NCBI GenBank assembly: GCA_024233085.1
Contig: JACKQC010000004.1
Location: 275,888-339,887, forward strand
DNA: 64,000 nt
Direction of reading: 5' to 3'
DNA from: Akkermansiaceae bacterium
GTDB lineage: Bacteria; Verrucomicrobiota; Verrucomicrobiia; Verrucomicrobiales; DEV007
Part shown: positions 17,743 to 25,920 of the stretch, piece after piece
Numbering within the stretch: the first letter of the stretch is position 1
Layout of the letters: every line of letters starts with the position of its first letter
Position numbers and translations under genes: made by a program
The notes under the pieces: model-generated
What the model saw: the letters and a program-made list of their open reading frames with translations, nothing else
Databases searched by the model: none
Told to the model about the DNA's origin: nothing

Positions 17743-19229
17743 GCGAGAATCTCCCGGATGACGTGGCCATGCACGTCGGTGAGCCGCCGGTCGAGCGAGT
17801 CGTGGCGCACGGTTAGCCGCTCGTGGTCGATCCCGAGCAGGTGGAGGATGGTGGCGTGGATGTCGTACACCTGGGTGGGGTGCTCGCGGTCGAGCGGTTT
17901 GTAGCCCCACAGGTCGCTTTCGCCATGGGTGACCCCGCCGCGCACGCCGCCGCCGCACAGCCAGTTGGTAAACACGAAAGGATTGTGGTCGCGACCCACT
18001 CCGCGCTGCGCGCAGGGCATGCGACCGAACTCCGTGGTCCACAGGATGATCGTGTCGTCGAGCATGCCGCGCTGTTTCAGGTCCTTGATGAGAGCCGCCG
18101 CGCCGACGGCCATGCCCCGGGCCAGCGGACCGTGGTCGCGCTTCACATCCTCGTGGGAATCCCAGTTGCGCCGGGGAAAGCCGTTGTCGTTTCCCGACCA
18201 GATCTGCACGAACCGCACCCCGCGCTCCAGCAGCCGCCGGGCGACGAGACATTTCCGGCCGAAGAACTCGGTCTCGGCCTTCGCGTTGATGGTCGTGTCG
18301 TCCACTCCCGGCCCCTCCGGCGCGAGCCCGTAGAGATCCTTGATGTGTTGCGGCTCCTTCGAGACGTCGAGCGCCTCCGTCGCGCTCAGTTGCATCCGCG
18401 CCGCGAGTTCGTAGCTGCGGATCCGCGCGTTGAGCCGGCTGTCGCCCGCCCGTTCCGCCGCGTACCCGGCGTTCAGGCGCCCCAGCAATTCGAGCCCGGC
18501 CCGGTCGGCGGCCGGGGTGATGTATTCCGCGTTTTTTCGGGGAAAAAGATCGTCGATCGGCGTCTCGCCGCCGGGCCGGATGACCGTGCCCTGGTGTTCC
18601 GCCGGCAAAAACATCGAGGACCAGTTCTTCGTGCCGTTCGAGGCCAGCCCGCGGTGGTCGGGCAGCACGACGAAGCTGGGCAGGTTGTCGTTTTCCGATC
18701 CGAGCGCGTGGCTGACCCACGATCCCGCGCTGGGAAAACCCGGCCGGTTGAAGCCCGTCGTCTGCAGCAGCGTGCCCTGGCTGTGGACGCCCGTCTTGCC
18801 CACCACATTGTGAACGAACGCGATCTCGTCGGCGACCTCCCCGAGCGGCGAGACGATTTCCGAGAGCGCTTTGCCGCATTTCCCGTGCGGCCGGAAATCC
18901 CAGACCGACTTCATCGAGGCGCCCGGCGTCGACTGAAACAGCTCCACTCCCTCGCCCGGGTCCCATTGTTTGCCGTGTTCCTTTTCCAGGCGCGGTTTAT
19001 AGTCGAAAAGGTCCACATGGCTCGCCGCGCCGGCCATGAAAAGCTGGACCACGCGCTTCGCCCGCGGCGGATGGTGGAGATGCCCGCCGGAAAGCACGCC
19101 GTCGCGTCCCAGCAAATCGGTCAACGCGAGCCCGGGAAAGGTTCCCGCCAAACCGGCGAGAAAACCGCGCCGCGAGGAAAATCCCGATGCACGAACGGCG
19201 GAGATTGGGCAATCTTGCGATGCTGACAT
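17739..19229 (-). CDS. DUF1501 protein, Tat-exported
   Basis: 496 residues from ATG 19229 (MSASQDCPIS). Tat motif SRRGFLAGLAGTFPG. Conserved blocks: VVQLFMAGAASHVDLFDYKP, ILWTTEFGRMPCAQ, GRDHNPFVFTNWLCGGGVRGG, YDIHATILHLLGIDHERLTVRHDSLDRRLTDVHG (in pieces). It is the same family as 13660-15108 but clearly diverged, so the operon contains two DUF1501/PSD1 pairs rather than a recent tandem copy. The stop overlaps the next PSD1 gene by 4 bp. Its start codon and the divergent ATG at 19228 share the palindrome CATG. Confidence 0.9.
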   Translation of the reverse strand: MSASQDCPISAVRASGFSSRRGFLAGLAGTFPGLALTDLLGRDGVLSGGHLHHPPRAKRVVQLFMAGAASHVDLFDYKPRLEKEHGKQWDPGEGVELFQSTPGASMKSVWDFRPHGKCGKALSEIVSPLGEVADEIAFVHNVVGKTGVHSQGTLLQTTGFNRPGFPSAGSWVSHALGSENDNLPSFVVLPDHRGLASNGTKNWSSMFLPAEHQGTVIRPGGETPIDDLFPRKNAEYITPAADRAGLELLGRLNAGYAAERAGDSRLNARIRSYELAARMQLSATEALDVSKEPQHIKDLYGLAPEGPGVDDTTINAKAETEFFGRKCLVARRLLERGVRFVQIWSGNDNGFPRRNWDSHEDVKRDHGPLARGMAVGAAALIKDLKQRGMLDDTIILWTTEFGRMPCAQRGVGRDHNPFVFTNWLCGGGVRGGVTHGESDLWGYKPLDREHPTQVYDIHATILHLLGIDHERLTVRHDSLDRRLTDVHGHVIREILA

Positions 19230-19434
19230 GGAAGAAGACCTCAAAGCGTTGGCGGATTCGATTTATCGCGAGCGCGTCGGACGGGCTCGAACGATTCCCT
19301 CGTCGAAAAAAATGGGATGGGGGCCGGGACGATATCCATCGCTGGACGGGTCAACACGGCACCCGCGCGCTCCCCGACGAAATTCGCGCCTCGATCCCGC
19401 CGCTGGATTGATTTTATCGGCTCAGTCCACATAG
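19228..19434 (+). pseudogene. Possible remnant of a small gene
   Basis: An ATG at 19228 opens a 68-codon frame beginning MEEDLKALADSIYRERVGRA. This start resembles a widespread family of ~70-aa helical proteins (xxDSIYRERVxRAR) found near nucleotidyltransferase or toxin genes in PVC bacteria, but after ~30 residues the translation turns into proline/arginine-rich sequence without family character. A frameshift or deletion remnant is the best reading. It fills the 192-bp gap between the DUF1501 and PSD1 genes. It may equally be non-coding spacer. Confidence 0.3.
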
Positions 19435-22385
19435 GCAAACTCGCTGAGGTTCAAAATCACGCGGCAGGCGTTGGCGAGGCCGTGTCGCTTCCCGTATTCG
19501 GCCAGCGCGCCGGCCTCCTCCGGACGCGGCGCTCGGCCGGTCGCGATCTCGAAGGCGGCGGCGGTCGGCGACGGCGCGTCCTTCACCCGCGCGGCGAAAT
19601 GTCCCGCCATCGCCGTCATGAACGGATTGTTCATCAGGGCGAGCGCCTGCGGGGCGGTGGTGGTCTCGTCGCGCTTGGCGACCATCTGCGAGGGGTCGGC
19701 GCAGTCCAGCGTCGTGAGAAAGGGCTGGGTGCGCGAACGGACGATCATCCGGTAAATCGAGCGCCGCTGCGCCTTCGGATCGTCGGGATCGTGCAGTTCG
19801 TATTCGTAATGCGGCGAGTGCTCCGGCTTTTCGATCACGAAATCCTGGAAACTCGGCCCGCCCATCTCGCGGCCCAGTTTGCCCGACACGCTCAGCACCG
19901 CGTCCCGCAGTTCCTCGGCGGAGAGGCGGCGCCGGTTCGCCCGCCAGCAGAGCGTGTTTCCCGCGTCCACGGCGGAGGCGGCGGCGTTTTCGGCCGAGCT
20001 TTGGCGCCAGGCCGCGCTCGTCACGATGAGCCGGTGCAGCGACTTGAGCGACTGGCCCGGGTCGTCCCGCAACTTCGCGGCGAGGAAATCGAGCAGCTCG
20101 GGATGGGTCGGCTCCATCCCCATGCGGCCGAGGTCGTTCGGCGAGTCGACAATCCCGCGGCCGAAATGCCAGAGCCAGACCCGGTTCGCGATCGAGCGCC
20201 AGGCGAGCGGGTTTTTCGCGTCGGTGAGGTATTTCGCCAGGGCGGCCCGCGCCTCCCCCTCCGAGGCGCCCTCCGGCAGTGGAAACTCCGCCGCGCTCCC
20301 CTCCCACATCGGCGGCGCACCGGGCTTCATCTCGTCTCCGGGCGCGAGAATATCCCCGCGCCGAAGCAGGTGAATCGTCCGCGATTTGCCCTCCGTGGGC
20401 GCCACGTTGCCGAATTTCTTGAAGTGCGTCGCCGCCGCGTAAACCATCCGGCCTTCCGGCAGGCCGCCCAGTTCCTTCCGCGCGCCGGCGAGTTTTTCGT
20501 TCAGCGAATCGCGCTCGTCCACGATTTCCGGCGTGTTCAGCCGGTCAAGGATCGTCGTCTCCTTCGCGCGCAGCGCGGCCAGCTCCCGCGTCGCCTCGGG
20601 ATCGCCGCCGGTCGGAAATCGCCCGTCCACCAGGTTCTTCGCGCCCCAGCGCGCGCCCTGCTCGATCGAGTCCAGCGCCGTGACGGTCGCGCCGGCGGCG
20701 CGATTTTTGCCGTCGGTGTCGAGAACCCGCATCTCCGCCAGAGCCAGCATGTAGTCGTTCTTCCGCTCGGCCAATTTCGTGGCCGTGAAACGAACCGCCC
20801 TCGCCTTGGTGACGCCTTCGGCGGGAAACGTCAGCGGCACGATCCCCGGGTTCGGCTGATCGCTCCTCGTCCGGTCGGCAAGCACCCGGACGTTTTCGGA
20901 AAACGCCGCGTCGTCCGCCACTTCCACCCGATAGCGGACGGGAAAGCCGAAGCCCCCGCCGATCCCGGCGTAGTCGTCGTGCGCGCCGATGACGACGACC
21001 TCGCGAATGGACACGGGCTCGGGAAACTCGATCCGCACCCACTTCCCGGCATCCGGCCGATTGACGATCTGGCTGTGAAAACCGTGTTCGGGAGACTTTT
21101 TCACCTCGCCGGCACCCTTGTCCCTCAGCAGCCGGAGCCGGTCGCGGAGTTCCGCCAGCTCGGCGCCGCCGGCGTCGGTGACGCGTTTGTCGAGCGCCTT
21201 GAGGGCCGCCTCGAGCTTGCCGATTTCGACCGAGAGGCGCTCGCGGCGCTGTTGCGCGCCCGGATCGAGATCGTAAACGCGGTCCGCCCGGTCGACCGCG
21301 CCGAACACCGCGTGCAGCCGGTAGTAATCCTCCATCGTCACCGGGTCGAACTTGTGGTTATGGCACTGCGCGCACTGCGCCGTGGTGGACATGAAGGCGT
21401 TGAAAACCGCGCTGACCATGTCGTCGCGGTCCATGTGCTTGGCGATGCGGCCGTCCAGCTTGCCTTCGCCGACCTCGTAGTGGGCGATGAAATCCCACGG
21501 CCCGGCCGCGATGAAACCCAGCGCCACAATGCCGTCCGGATCGCCGGGGTAAAGCGTGTCGCCGGCGATCTGCTCGCGGACGAAGCGACCCCACGGCTTG
21601 TCGTCGTTCAGGCTCCGAATCACATAATCCCGGTAAGGCCACGCGTTCGGGCGCGGCTTGTCCTTGTCGTAGCCGTGCGTCTCGCCGTAGCGCGCCACAT
21701 CGAGCCAGTGCCGTGCCCAGTGCTCGCCGTATCCCGGGCTTTCCAGCAATTCCTCGACCAGCGCGCGGTAGGCGCCCTCGGGATCGGCGGCGCGGGCCTT
21801 CTCGAAGGCGGCGAGCCGCTCCGGCGACGGCGGCAGGCCGGTGAGGTCGAAAAACAACCGGCGGGCCAACACGCGCGGTTTGGCCTCGGGCGACGGTTTC
21901 AGGCCCTTCTCCTTCAGCTTCGCGAGGATGAAGGCGTCGATTTCGTTCCGAACCCAGCCCTTTTCGGTCTCATTAAACAGGGTTGGGTCGGGGACCATAC
22001 CCTGTTGAGTCGGGATCGGTTTCAGCGACCACCAGTCGAGGCCGGGCACGTGGCGGTCTTCCAGCACCCGGCCGGCGGGAATCTTCGCGCCGTCTTTCAC
22101 CCAGGCGGCCAGCGCGGCCACCTCGGCGGCGGAGAGCGGGGCGCGATCTTTCGGCATCTCCGGTTCCGCGCCGGAAATCGCCTCGACGATGGCCTTCGGC
22201 GTCTCGACGGCGACCGGCGCGCGGTCAAGCACCACGTCGCCCTTGTGATCCTTCGCGTTGTGGCAGGAGACGCAATTTTTCTCGAGAACCGTCAGCGGGT
22301 CGAGCGCGGCCGGGATGGCGAAGGCGATCCGCGGAGCCAGGATGGCCAACACGAGGCCAAAGATGGTTGGACGCCCGAATTTCAT
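19422..22385 (-). CDS. PSD1 protein (987 aa) with a repeat element translated inside it
   Basis: Signal peptide (IFGLVLAILAPRIAFA), PSCyt1 heme motif Cys38-Val-Ser-Cys41-His42, DUF1549 with a second CxxCH (CAQCHNHKFDPVTM), a discoidin/lectin-like insert (WVRIEFPEPVSIREVVVIGAHDD split) and DUF1553. The ~120-residue F5/8-type insert suggests carbohydrate binding. Start ATG 22385 overlaps the GntR stop by ATGA. The linker before DUF1549 contains PTQQGMVPDPTLFN (residues 125-138), which is the translation of a 41-bp dispersed element at 21971-22011. The paralogue at 15151-17742 has a linker about ten residues shorter at this point. The frame stays open across the element, so the protein is presumably still functional. 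Confidence 0.9.
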   Translation of the reverse strand: MKFGRPTIFGLVLAILAPRIAFAIPAALDPLTVLEKNCVSCHNAKDHKGDVVLDRAPVAVETPKAIVEAISGAEPEMPKDRAPLSAAEVAALAAWVKDGAKIPAGRVLEDRHVPGLDWWSLKPIPTQQGMVPDPTLFNETEKGWVRNEIDAFILAKLKEKGLKPSPEAKPRVLARRLFFDLTGLPPSPERLAAFEKARAADPEGAYRALVEELLESPGYGEHWARHWLDVARYGETHGYDKDKPRPNAWPYRDYVIRSLNDDKPWGRFVREQIAGDTLYPGDPDGIVALGFIAAGPWDFIAHYEVGEGKLDGRIAKHMDRDDMVSAVFNAFMSTTAQCAQCHNHKFDPVTMEDYYRLHAVFGAVDRADRVYDLDPGAQQRRERLSVEIGKLEAALKALDKRVTDAGGAELAELRDRLRLLRDKGAGEVKKSPEHGFHSQIVNRPDAGKWVRIEFPEPVSIREVVVIGAHDDYAGIGGGFGFPVRYRVEVADDAAFSENVRVLADRTRSDQPNPGIVPLTFPAEGVTKARAVRFTATKLAERKNDYMLALAEMRVLDTDGKNRAAGATVTALDSIEQGARWGAKNLVDGRFPTGGDPEATRELAALRAKETTILDRLNTPEIVDERDSLNEKLAGARKELGGLPEGRMVYAAATHFKKFGNVAPTEGKSRTIHLLRRGDILAPGDEMKPGAPPMWEGSAAEFPLPEGASEGEARAALAKYLTDAKNPLAWRSIANRVWLWHFGRGIVDSPNDLGRMGMEPTHPELLDFLAAKLRDDPGQSLKSLHRLIVTSAAWRQSSAENAAASAVDAGNTLCWRANRRRLSAEELRDAVLSVSGKLGREMGGPSFQDFVIEKPEHSPHYEYELHDPDDPKAQRRSIYRMIVRSRTQPFLTTLDCADPSQMVAKRDETTTAPQALALMNNPFMTAMAGHFAARVKDAPSPTAAAFEIATGRAPRPEEAGALAEYGKRHGLANACRVILNLSEFAYVD
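21971..22011. repeat. 41-bp double-palindrome element, copy 4, inside a coding region
   Basis: Arms at 21971-21989 (outer bases CATTAA are degenerate) and 21993-22011, spacer GGG. Read on the minus strand it is translated in frame as T-Q-Q-G-M-V-P-D-P-T-L-F within the PSD1 protein between its cytochrome and DUF1549 domains. It is the only copy well inside a recognised protein domain architecture. Confidence 0.9.
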
Positions 22386-23119
22386 GCGGTCCGGGTGGCG
22401 ATTCCTTCCGACGCCTCCAGATCGGTGGCGGCTTCTTCGACGTGGGTCCTCATGAGCTTCGCGGCATCGTCCGGAAGGCCGGCCTCGATGGCGGCGAGAA
22501 TCGCTTCATGATGGGCGATGGCTTTTTTCAGGCCGCTCTGGGAAAGGGTTCGCAGGCGGCTGGTTTCGCCCAGGTCACCGAGCGACGAGAGCACCAGGGC
22601 GACGATGGCATTGCCGGCGGCCCGCGCGATCTGTTCGTGAAAACGGGCGTCGATTCGAGCCGCCTGGGCGAGATCGGTGCATTCGGCGAGTTCGCGGTGG
22701 CAGCTCCGCAGCGCGGCGAGGGCATCGGCATCGGCGCGAAGGGCCGCGAGACGGGCGGACTCGGGCTCGAGAATGCGGCGGGTTTCGTTGAGCTGGCGGA
22801 GGCGCTCCAGCGAATCCGGAATGTCGAACTGGAGCGACCGGCTCAGGGGACGCTGGAGCTGATGCACGACCTTGATGCCGCGGCCGTGCTGAATCTCGAT
22901 GAATCCCTGCAGTTCGAGACGCTTGGTGGCCTCGCGGATCACCGGCCGACTGACACCGAAACGCACCGCGAGTTCGCGTTCGGAGGGAAGCCATGTGTCC
23001 GCGTGGGGATCGATCTGGCGCGAAAACTCAGCGATGATGTGCTCGGCGAGGCGGCCGGAGGTTTGCTCGACGAGCGAGAGGCGGCGTTCGGGGGGAGGCG
23101 AGACGGCGGCGGGGATCAT
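22382..23119 (-). CDS. GntR-family regulator with FCD domain
   Basis: 245 residues. N-terminal winged helix (LPSERELAVRFGVSRPVIREATKRLELQGFIEIQHGRG in parts, residues ~43-84) and a C-terminal all-helical FCD ligand domain with the metal-ligand pattern: Asp/His in DARFHEQIA, His in HHEAIL and His in RTHVEEA. FCD regulators usually sense sugar acids or organic acids (UxuR, ExuR, LldR types). It is first in a leftward operon with two PSD1 and two DUF1501 genes, overlapping the first by 4 bp. An 18-bp palindrome abuts its start codon, so it probably represses its own operon. Confidence 0.9.
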   Translation of the reverse strand: MIPAAVSPPPERRLSLVEQTSGRLAEHIIAEFSRQIDPHADTWLPSERELAVRFGVSRPVIREATKRLELQGFIEIQHGRGIKVVHQLQRPLSRSLQFDIPDSLERLRQLNETRRILEPESARLAALRADADALAALRSCHRELAECTDLAQAARIDARFHEQIARAAGNAIVALVLSSLGDLGETSRLRTLSQSGLKKAIAHHEAILAAIEAGLPDDAAKLMRTHVEEAATDLEASEGIATRTA

Positions 23120-23137
23120 TGGTAAGAGGTCTTACCA
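23120..23137. promoter_or_regulatory. Palindromic operator for the FCD-GntR regulator
   Basis: TGGTAAGAGGTCTTACCA is symmetric at 16 of 18 positions (only the central GG breaks it) and starts one base upstream of the regulator's ATG (23119). Its TGGTA...TACCA half-sites agree with the TNGTNNNACNA type recognised by FadR/FCD-class regulators. In this position it would cover the ribosome-binding site and block expression of the whole operon. Confidence 0.7.
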
Positions 23138-23215
23138 CTTGCCCGCCAATCGGGCAAAGGCGTGATCGGGCGATCCGTGATCGCGTGGGCTGTTCCGCAT
23201 CCGGATTTCGGCCGG

Positions 23216-23875
23216 TCACGGGCTCAGTCTGCGCACCCGCCAGGTCCCGTCCGTTTGCACGTATTCGACGCGGTCGTGCAGGCGGCTGGGCCGGCCCTGC
23301 CAAAATTCCACGGACTCGGGCGCGAGCCGGTATCCGCCCCAGTAATCGGGCAGCGGCACGTCGTCGGGCGAGCCGGTGTCGGGAAATTTCCCGCGATACT
23401 CGGCGTCCCGGGCTTCGAGCCATTCGCGATTCGGGATTTCGCGGCTCTGTCGCGAGACCCAGGCGCCGATGCGGCTGCCGTAGGGTCGCTGGGGGAAATA
23501 GCGCTCGGCCTCGTCGCGGGGCAGACGCTCGACCGGGCCGCGGAGATTCACTTGGCGCTCGAGTTCGGGCCAGAAAAAGGTGATCGCGGCGCGGGGATTC
23601 ACCGCGAGATGCTCGCCTTTGCGGCTTTCGTGGTTGGTGAAAAAATCGAACCCGGCGGCACCGAACCCTTTCAACAGCAGCGTGCGGGAGGCGGGCCTGC
23701 CCTCGGCGTCCGCCGTGGAGACGATCATGGCATTGGCCTCGCGAACGCCGGCGGCCCTGGCCTCGTCGAACCATTGGCGAAACTGCTCGATGGGATCGCC
23801 GGCCACGTCGGTTTCGTCGAGGTCGGCGCGGCGGTATTCTTCGCGGAGATGGGAGAGGTCGGTGGAGGGGCTCAT
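23216..23875 (-). CDS. pdxH: Pyridoxamine 5'-phosphate oxidase
   Basis: 219 residues from ATG 23875 (MSPSTDLSHLREEYRRADLDE, in part). An FMN enzyme that oxidises pyridoxamine or pyridoxine 5'-phosphate to pyridoxal 5'-phosphate. Family blocks: EANAMIVSTAD, GRPASRTLLLKGF, FFTNHESRKGEHLAVNP, SRIGAWVSRQSREI and the C-terminal PDYWGGYRLAPESVEFWQG, then RLHDRVEY with WRVRRLSP at the very end. The length is standard. An upstream in-frame extension to 23992 lacks family similarity. Monocistronic, divergent from hpt. Confidence 0.95.
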   Translation of the reverse strand: MSPSTDLSHLREEYRRADLDETDVAGDPIEQFRQWFDEARAAGVREANAMIVSTADAEGRPASRTLLLKGFGAAGFDFFTNHESRKGEHLAVNPRAAITFFWPELERQVNLRGPVERLPRDEAERYFPQRPYGSRIGAWVSRQSREIPNREWLEARDAEYRGKFPDTGSPDDVPLPDYWGGYRLAPESVEFWQGRPSRLHDRVEYVQTDGTWRVRRLSP

Positions 23876-24027
23876 GGGACGGTCGGCGAACAGGCAACAG
23901 ACAAAACCATGCGCGCCGTCTTGCAAACCTTCTCCGCACCCGCTGCGCGGATTCGCCCCCTTTTTGTGGACAGTCCGGCCGGTTTGCGCCAAGGATGCCG
24001 CCCGTCTTTTTTCCGTCCCTCCGCCGC

Positions 24028-24609
24028 ATGCCCGCCGAATCCATCGACACCGCCCCGCCGCCGGACCCGTGGTCCGCGCCGCTGGAGCGCGTGCTTTTCG
24101 ACGCCGGGCAAATCCGCGCGCGGGTCGCCGAGATGGGCGCCCGTCTCACCGCCGACTACGCCGGCAAACCGCTCACCATCGTGACGATTCTGCAGGGCGG
24201 AGCGGTCTTCATGGCCGACCTGATCCGGGAGATTCACCTGCCGCTGACGATCGAGTCGCTCAGCGTGGCGAGTTACCACGGGGAGACCGAGAGCAGCGGG
24301 CGCGTGACCTTTCACCAGAGCCGGCTCCCGGCCATCGACGGGCGCCACGTCCTGGTGCTCGACGACATCCTCGATTCGGGCCGGACGCTTAGCGCGATTC
24401 TCGACCGGCTGCGGACCGAGCGCGCTCCGCTGAGTCTGCGCACCGTGGTGCTGCTGTCCAAGCGCATCGAGCGCGCCGCGCCGATCGAGGCCGACTACGC
24501 GGGCTTCGAGATCGGGGGGGAGTTCATCGTCGGATACGGTCTCGACTACCGCGGCGAATTCCGCAATCTTCCCGTGATCGGCGTGCTGAAAACCGATCGC
24601 CCCGCCTGA
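24028..24609 (+). CDS. hpt: Hypoxanthine phosphoribosyltransferase
   Basis: 193 residues from ATG 24028; ATG 23995 would add 11 residues of no clear value. Salvages hypoxanthine or guanine to the nucleotide using PRPP. The PRPP-binding motif is clear (VLVLDDILDSGRTL), with TIVTILQGGAVFMADLIREI as the base/pyrophosphate loop and VGYGLDYRGEFRNLPVIGVL near the C-terminus. The N-terminal ~15 residues are a proline/alanine extension not seen in short family members. The moaD-like gene follows after 30 bp. Confidence 0.93.
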   Translation: MPAESIDTAPPPDPWSAPLERVLFDAGQIRARVAEMGARLTADYAGKPLTIVTILQGGAVFMADLIREIHLPLTIESLSVASYHGETESSGRVTFHQSRLPAIDGRHVLVLDDILDSGRTLSAILDRLRTERAPLSLRTVVLLSKRIERAAPIEADYAGFEIGGEFIVGYGLDYRGEFRNLPVIGVLKTDRPA

Positions 24610-24639
24610 AACCGCCGGCCTTTCCCGGCCATTCGAACG

Positions 24640-24891
24640 ATGACTGTCCGCGTGCTGTTTTTCTCCACCCTGCGCGACCTGACCGGGGCGGAGGAGGTCG
24701 TCGAAACGCTCGACGACGGCCGTGTGTGGCGGGTGGCCGATCTGCTGGAGCGTTTCCACGCGCGTCATCCCGGCCTGCGGGCGTGGGATTCCCGCATCCT
24801 GGTCGCGGTGAACCGGGAGTGGACGGACCGCGACCGGGTCCTCGAGGACGGGCAGGAGATCGCCGTCATGCCGCCGGTCCAGGGGGGGTGA
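24640..24891 (+). CDS. moaD: MoaD/ThiS-type sulfur carrier (molybdopterin synthase small subunit)
   Basis: 83 residues, beta-grasp fold, ending in the essential Gly-Gly (PPVQGG) that is thiocarboxylated to donate sulfur. VLFFSTLRDLTGAEEV is the standard MoaD opening. No MoaE gene is nearby; moeA is at 57044-58246. ThiS is a less likely alternative because ThiS is usually shorter and sits with thi genes. Confidence 0.85.
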   Translation: MTVRVLFFSTLRDLTGAEEVVETLDDGRVWRVADLLERFHARHPGLRAWDSRILVAVNREWTDRDRVLEDGQEIAVMPPVQGG

Positions 24892-24956
24892 AAAGCTCGG
24901 CATCGTTGGTTTGGGATTTACAAGAGGCGACACTTTGCCATGCTGTCCCGGATTTC

Positions 24957-25880
24957 ATGACTTGGTATTACGCGATCGACGATCAAAAGCACGGCCCGGT
25001 GAGCGACGCCGACCTGCTGAACCTGAGCCGGGAGGGCGCCGTGCTGGCCAACACACTGGTTTGGCGCGAGGGCCAGGCCGACTGGCTCCCCTTTCGCGCG
25101 ATCGGCCCGCAAATCCACGGACCCGGCGTCGAGACGGCCGTGTGCGCCGACTCGGGCCGCCTGTTGCCCGTCTCCGAGATGGTCCCCTACGGCGACACGC
25201 ACGTGGCGGCGGACCGAAAGGACGCCTTCCTCCAGCGTCTCATGGAGACCGGGGACACGGAGGTTTCCGAATCGGGCCTGGCTCTGAATTATGTCGGCTT
25301 CTGGTGGCGGGTGCTCGAGATGATCATCGACGGCCTGGTGATGATGGTGCCCGCCGCGATCTGTTTCGGCCCCGCCATTGCGGCCATCGCCGTGGCGGAG
25401 TCCAAGGGAGAAGGCTCGGAGCCTCCCGCCCTGGCGATCGTTCTCTACATCATCGGCTATCCGCTGATGTTCGCGGCGATGGGGTTCTACCACAGTTGGT
25501 CGGTCAAAAAATACCAGGGCACCCTCGGCCACCACGCCATCGGCGCGAAAGTCGTCAACGCCGACGGCACCCGTGTCGGCACCGGAAAAGCCATCGGACG
25601 CTGGGCCTGCAAGCAACTGCTCAACGGCGTCATCGCCTGGATCGTGATGATGGTGATTTTCGCCATCGTCTTCGGCCTCTTTTTCGCCATCAGCATGGCC
25701 GGAAACGAGGGGGACGACACTCCCGGCACGGGAATCATCATGGCGTTGCCCTTTATGATGCTCATCGGCTACCCGCTCGGCATCCTGCTCGGGTCGTTTC
25801 CGTTCCTGATGGCGGCCTGGGACAAGGAAAAACGCGCCCTCCACGACCGCATTTGCGGCACCCGCGTGGTGAAAAAATAA
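24957..25880 (+). CDS. RDD-family membrane protein with N-terminal GYF_2 domain
   Basis: 307 residues from ATG 24957. The N-terminus (WYYAIDDQKHGPVSDADLLNLSREG) is a GYF_2 protein-interaction domain, followed by a linker and an RDD domain of four or more membrane helices. The RDD hallmark Arg and Asp residues are visible (YVGFWWRVLEMIIDGLV) along with QGTLGHHAIGAKVVNADG and DKEKRALHDRICGTRVV at the end. RDD proteins are membrane proteins of mostly unknown role, some linked to ion exchange. It is followed 40 bp later by a zinc-ribbon membrane protein, and the two may act together. Confidence 0.88.
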   Translation: MTWYYAIDDQKHGPVSDADLLNLSREGAVLANTLVWREGQADWLPFRAIGPQIHGPGVETAVCADSGRLLPVSEMVPYGDTHVAADRKDAFLQRLMETGDTEVSESGLALNYVGFWWRVLEMIIDGLVMMVPAAICFGPAIAAIAVAESKGEGSEPPALAIVLYIIGYPLMFAAMGFYHSWSVKKYQGTLGHHAIGAKVVNADGTRVGTGKAIGRWACKQLLNGVIAWIVMMVIFAIVFGLFFAISMAGNEGDDTPGTGIIMALPFMMLIGYPLGILLGSFPFLMAAWDKEKRALHDRICGTRVVKK

Positions 25881-25920
25881 TCGGCCGAATCCCGCCCGAG
25901 CCACCGCCGCCGCGCGACCG

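Noticed and set aside
15151..18966. Single 1271-codon minus-strand frame as one giant PSD1 protein
   Set aside because: The part above 17742 overlaps the DUF1501 gene and lacks a signal peptide or domain; ATG 17742 opens a proper signal peptide at a 4-bp overlap.
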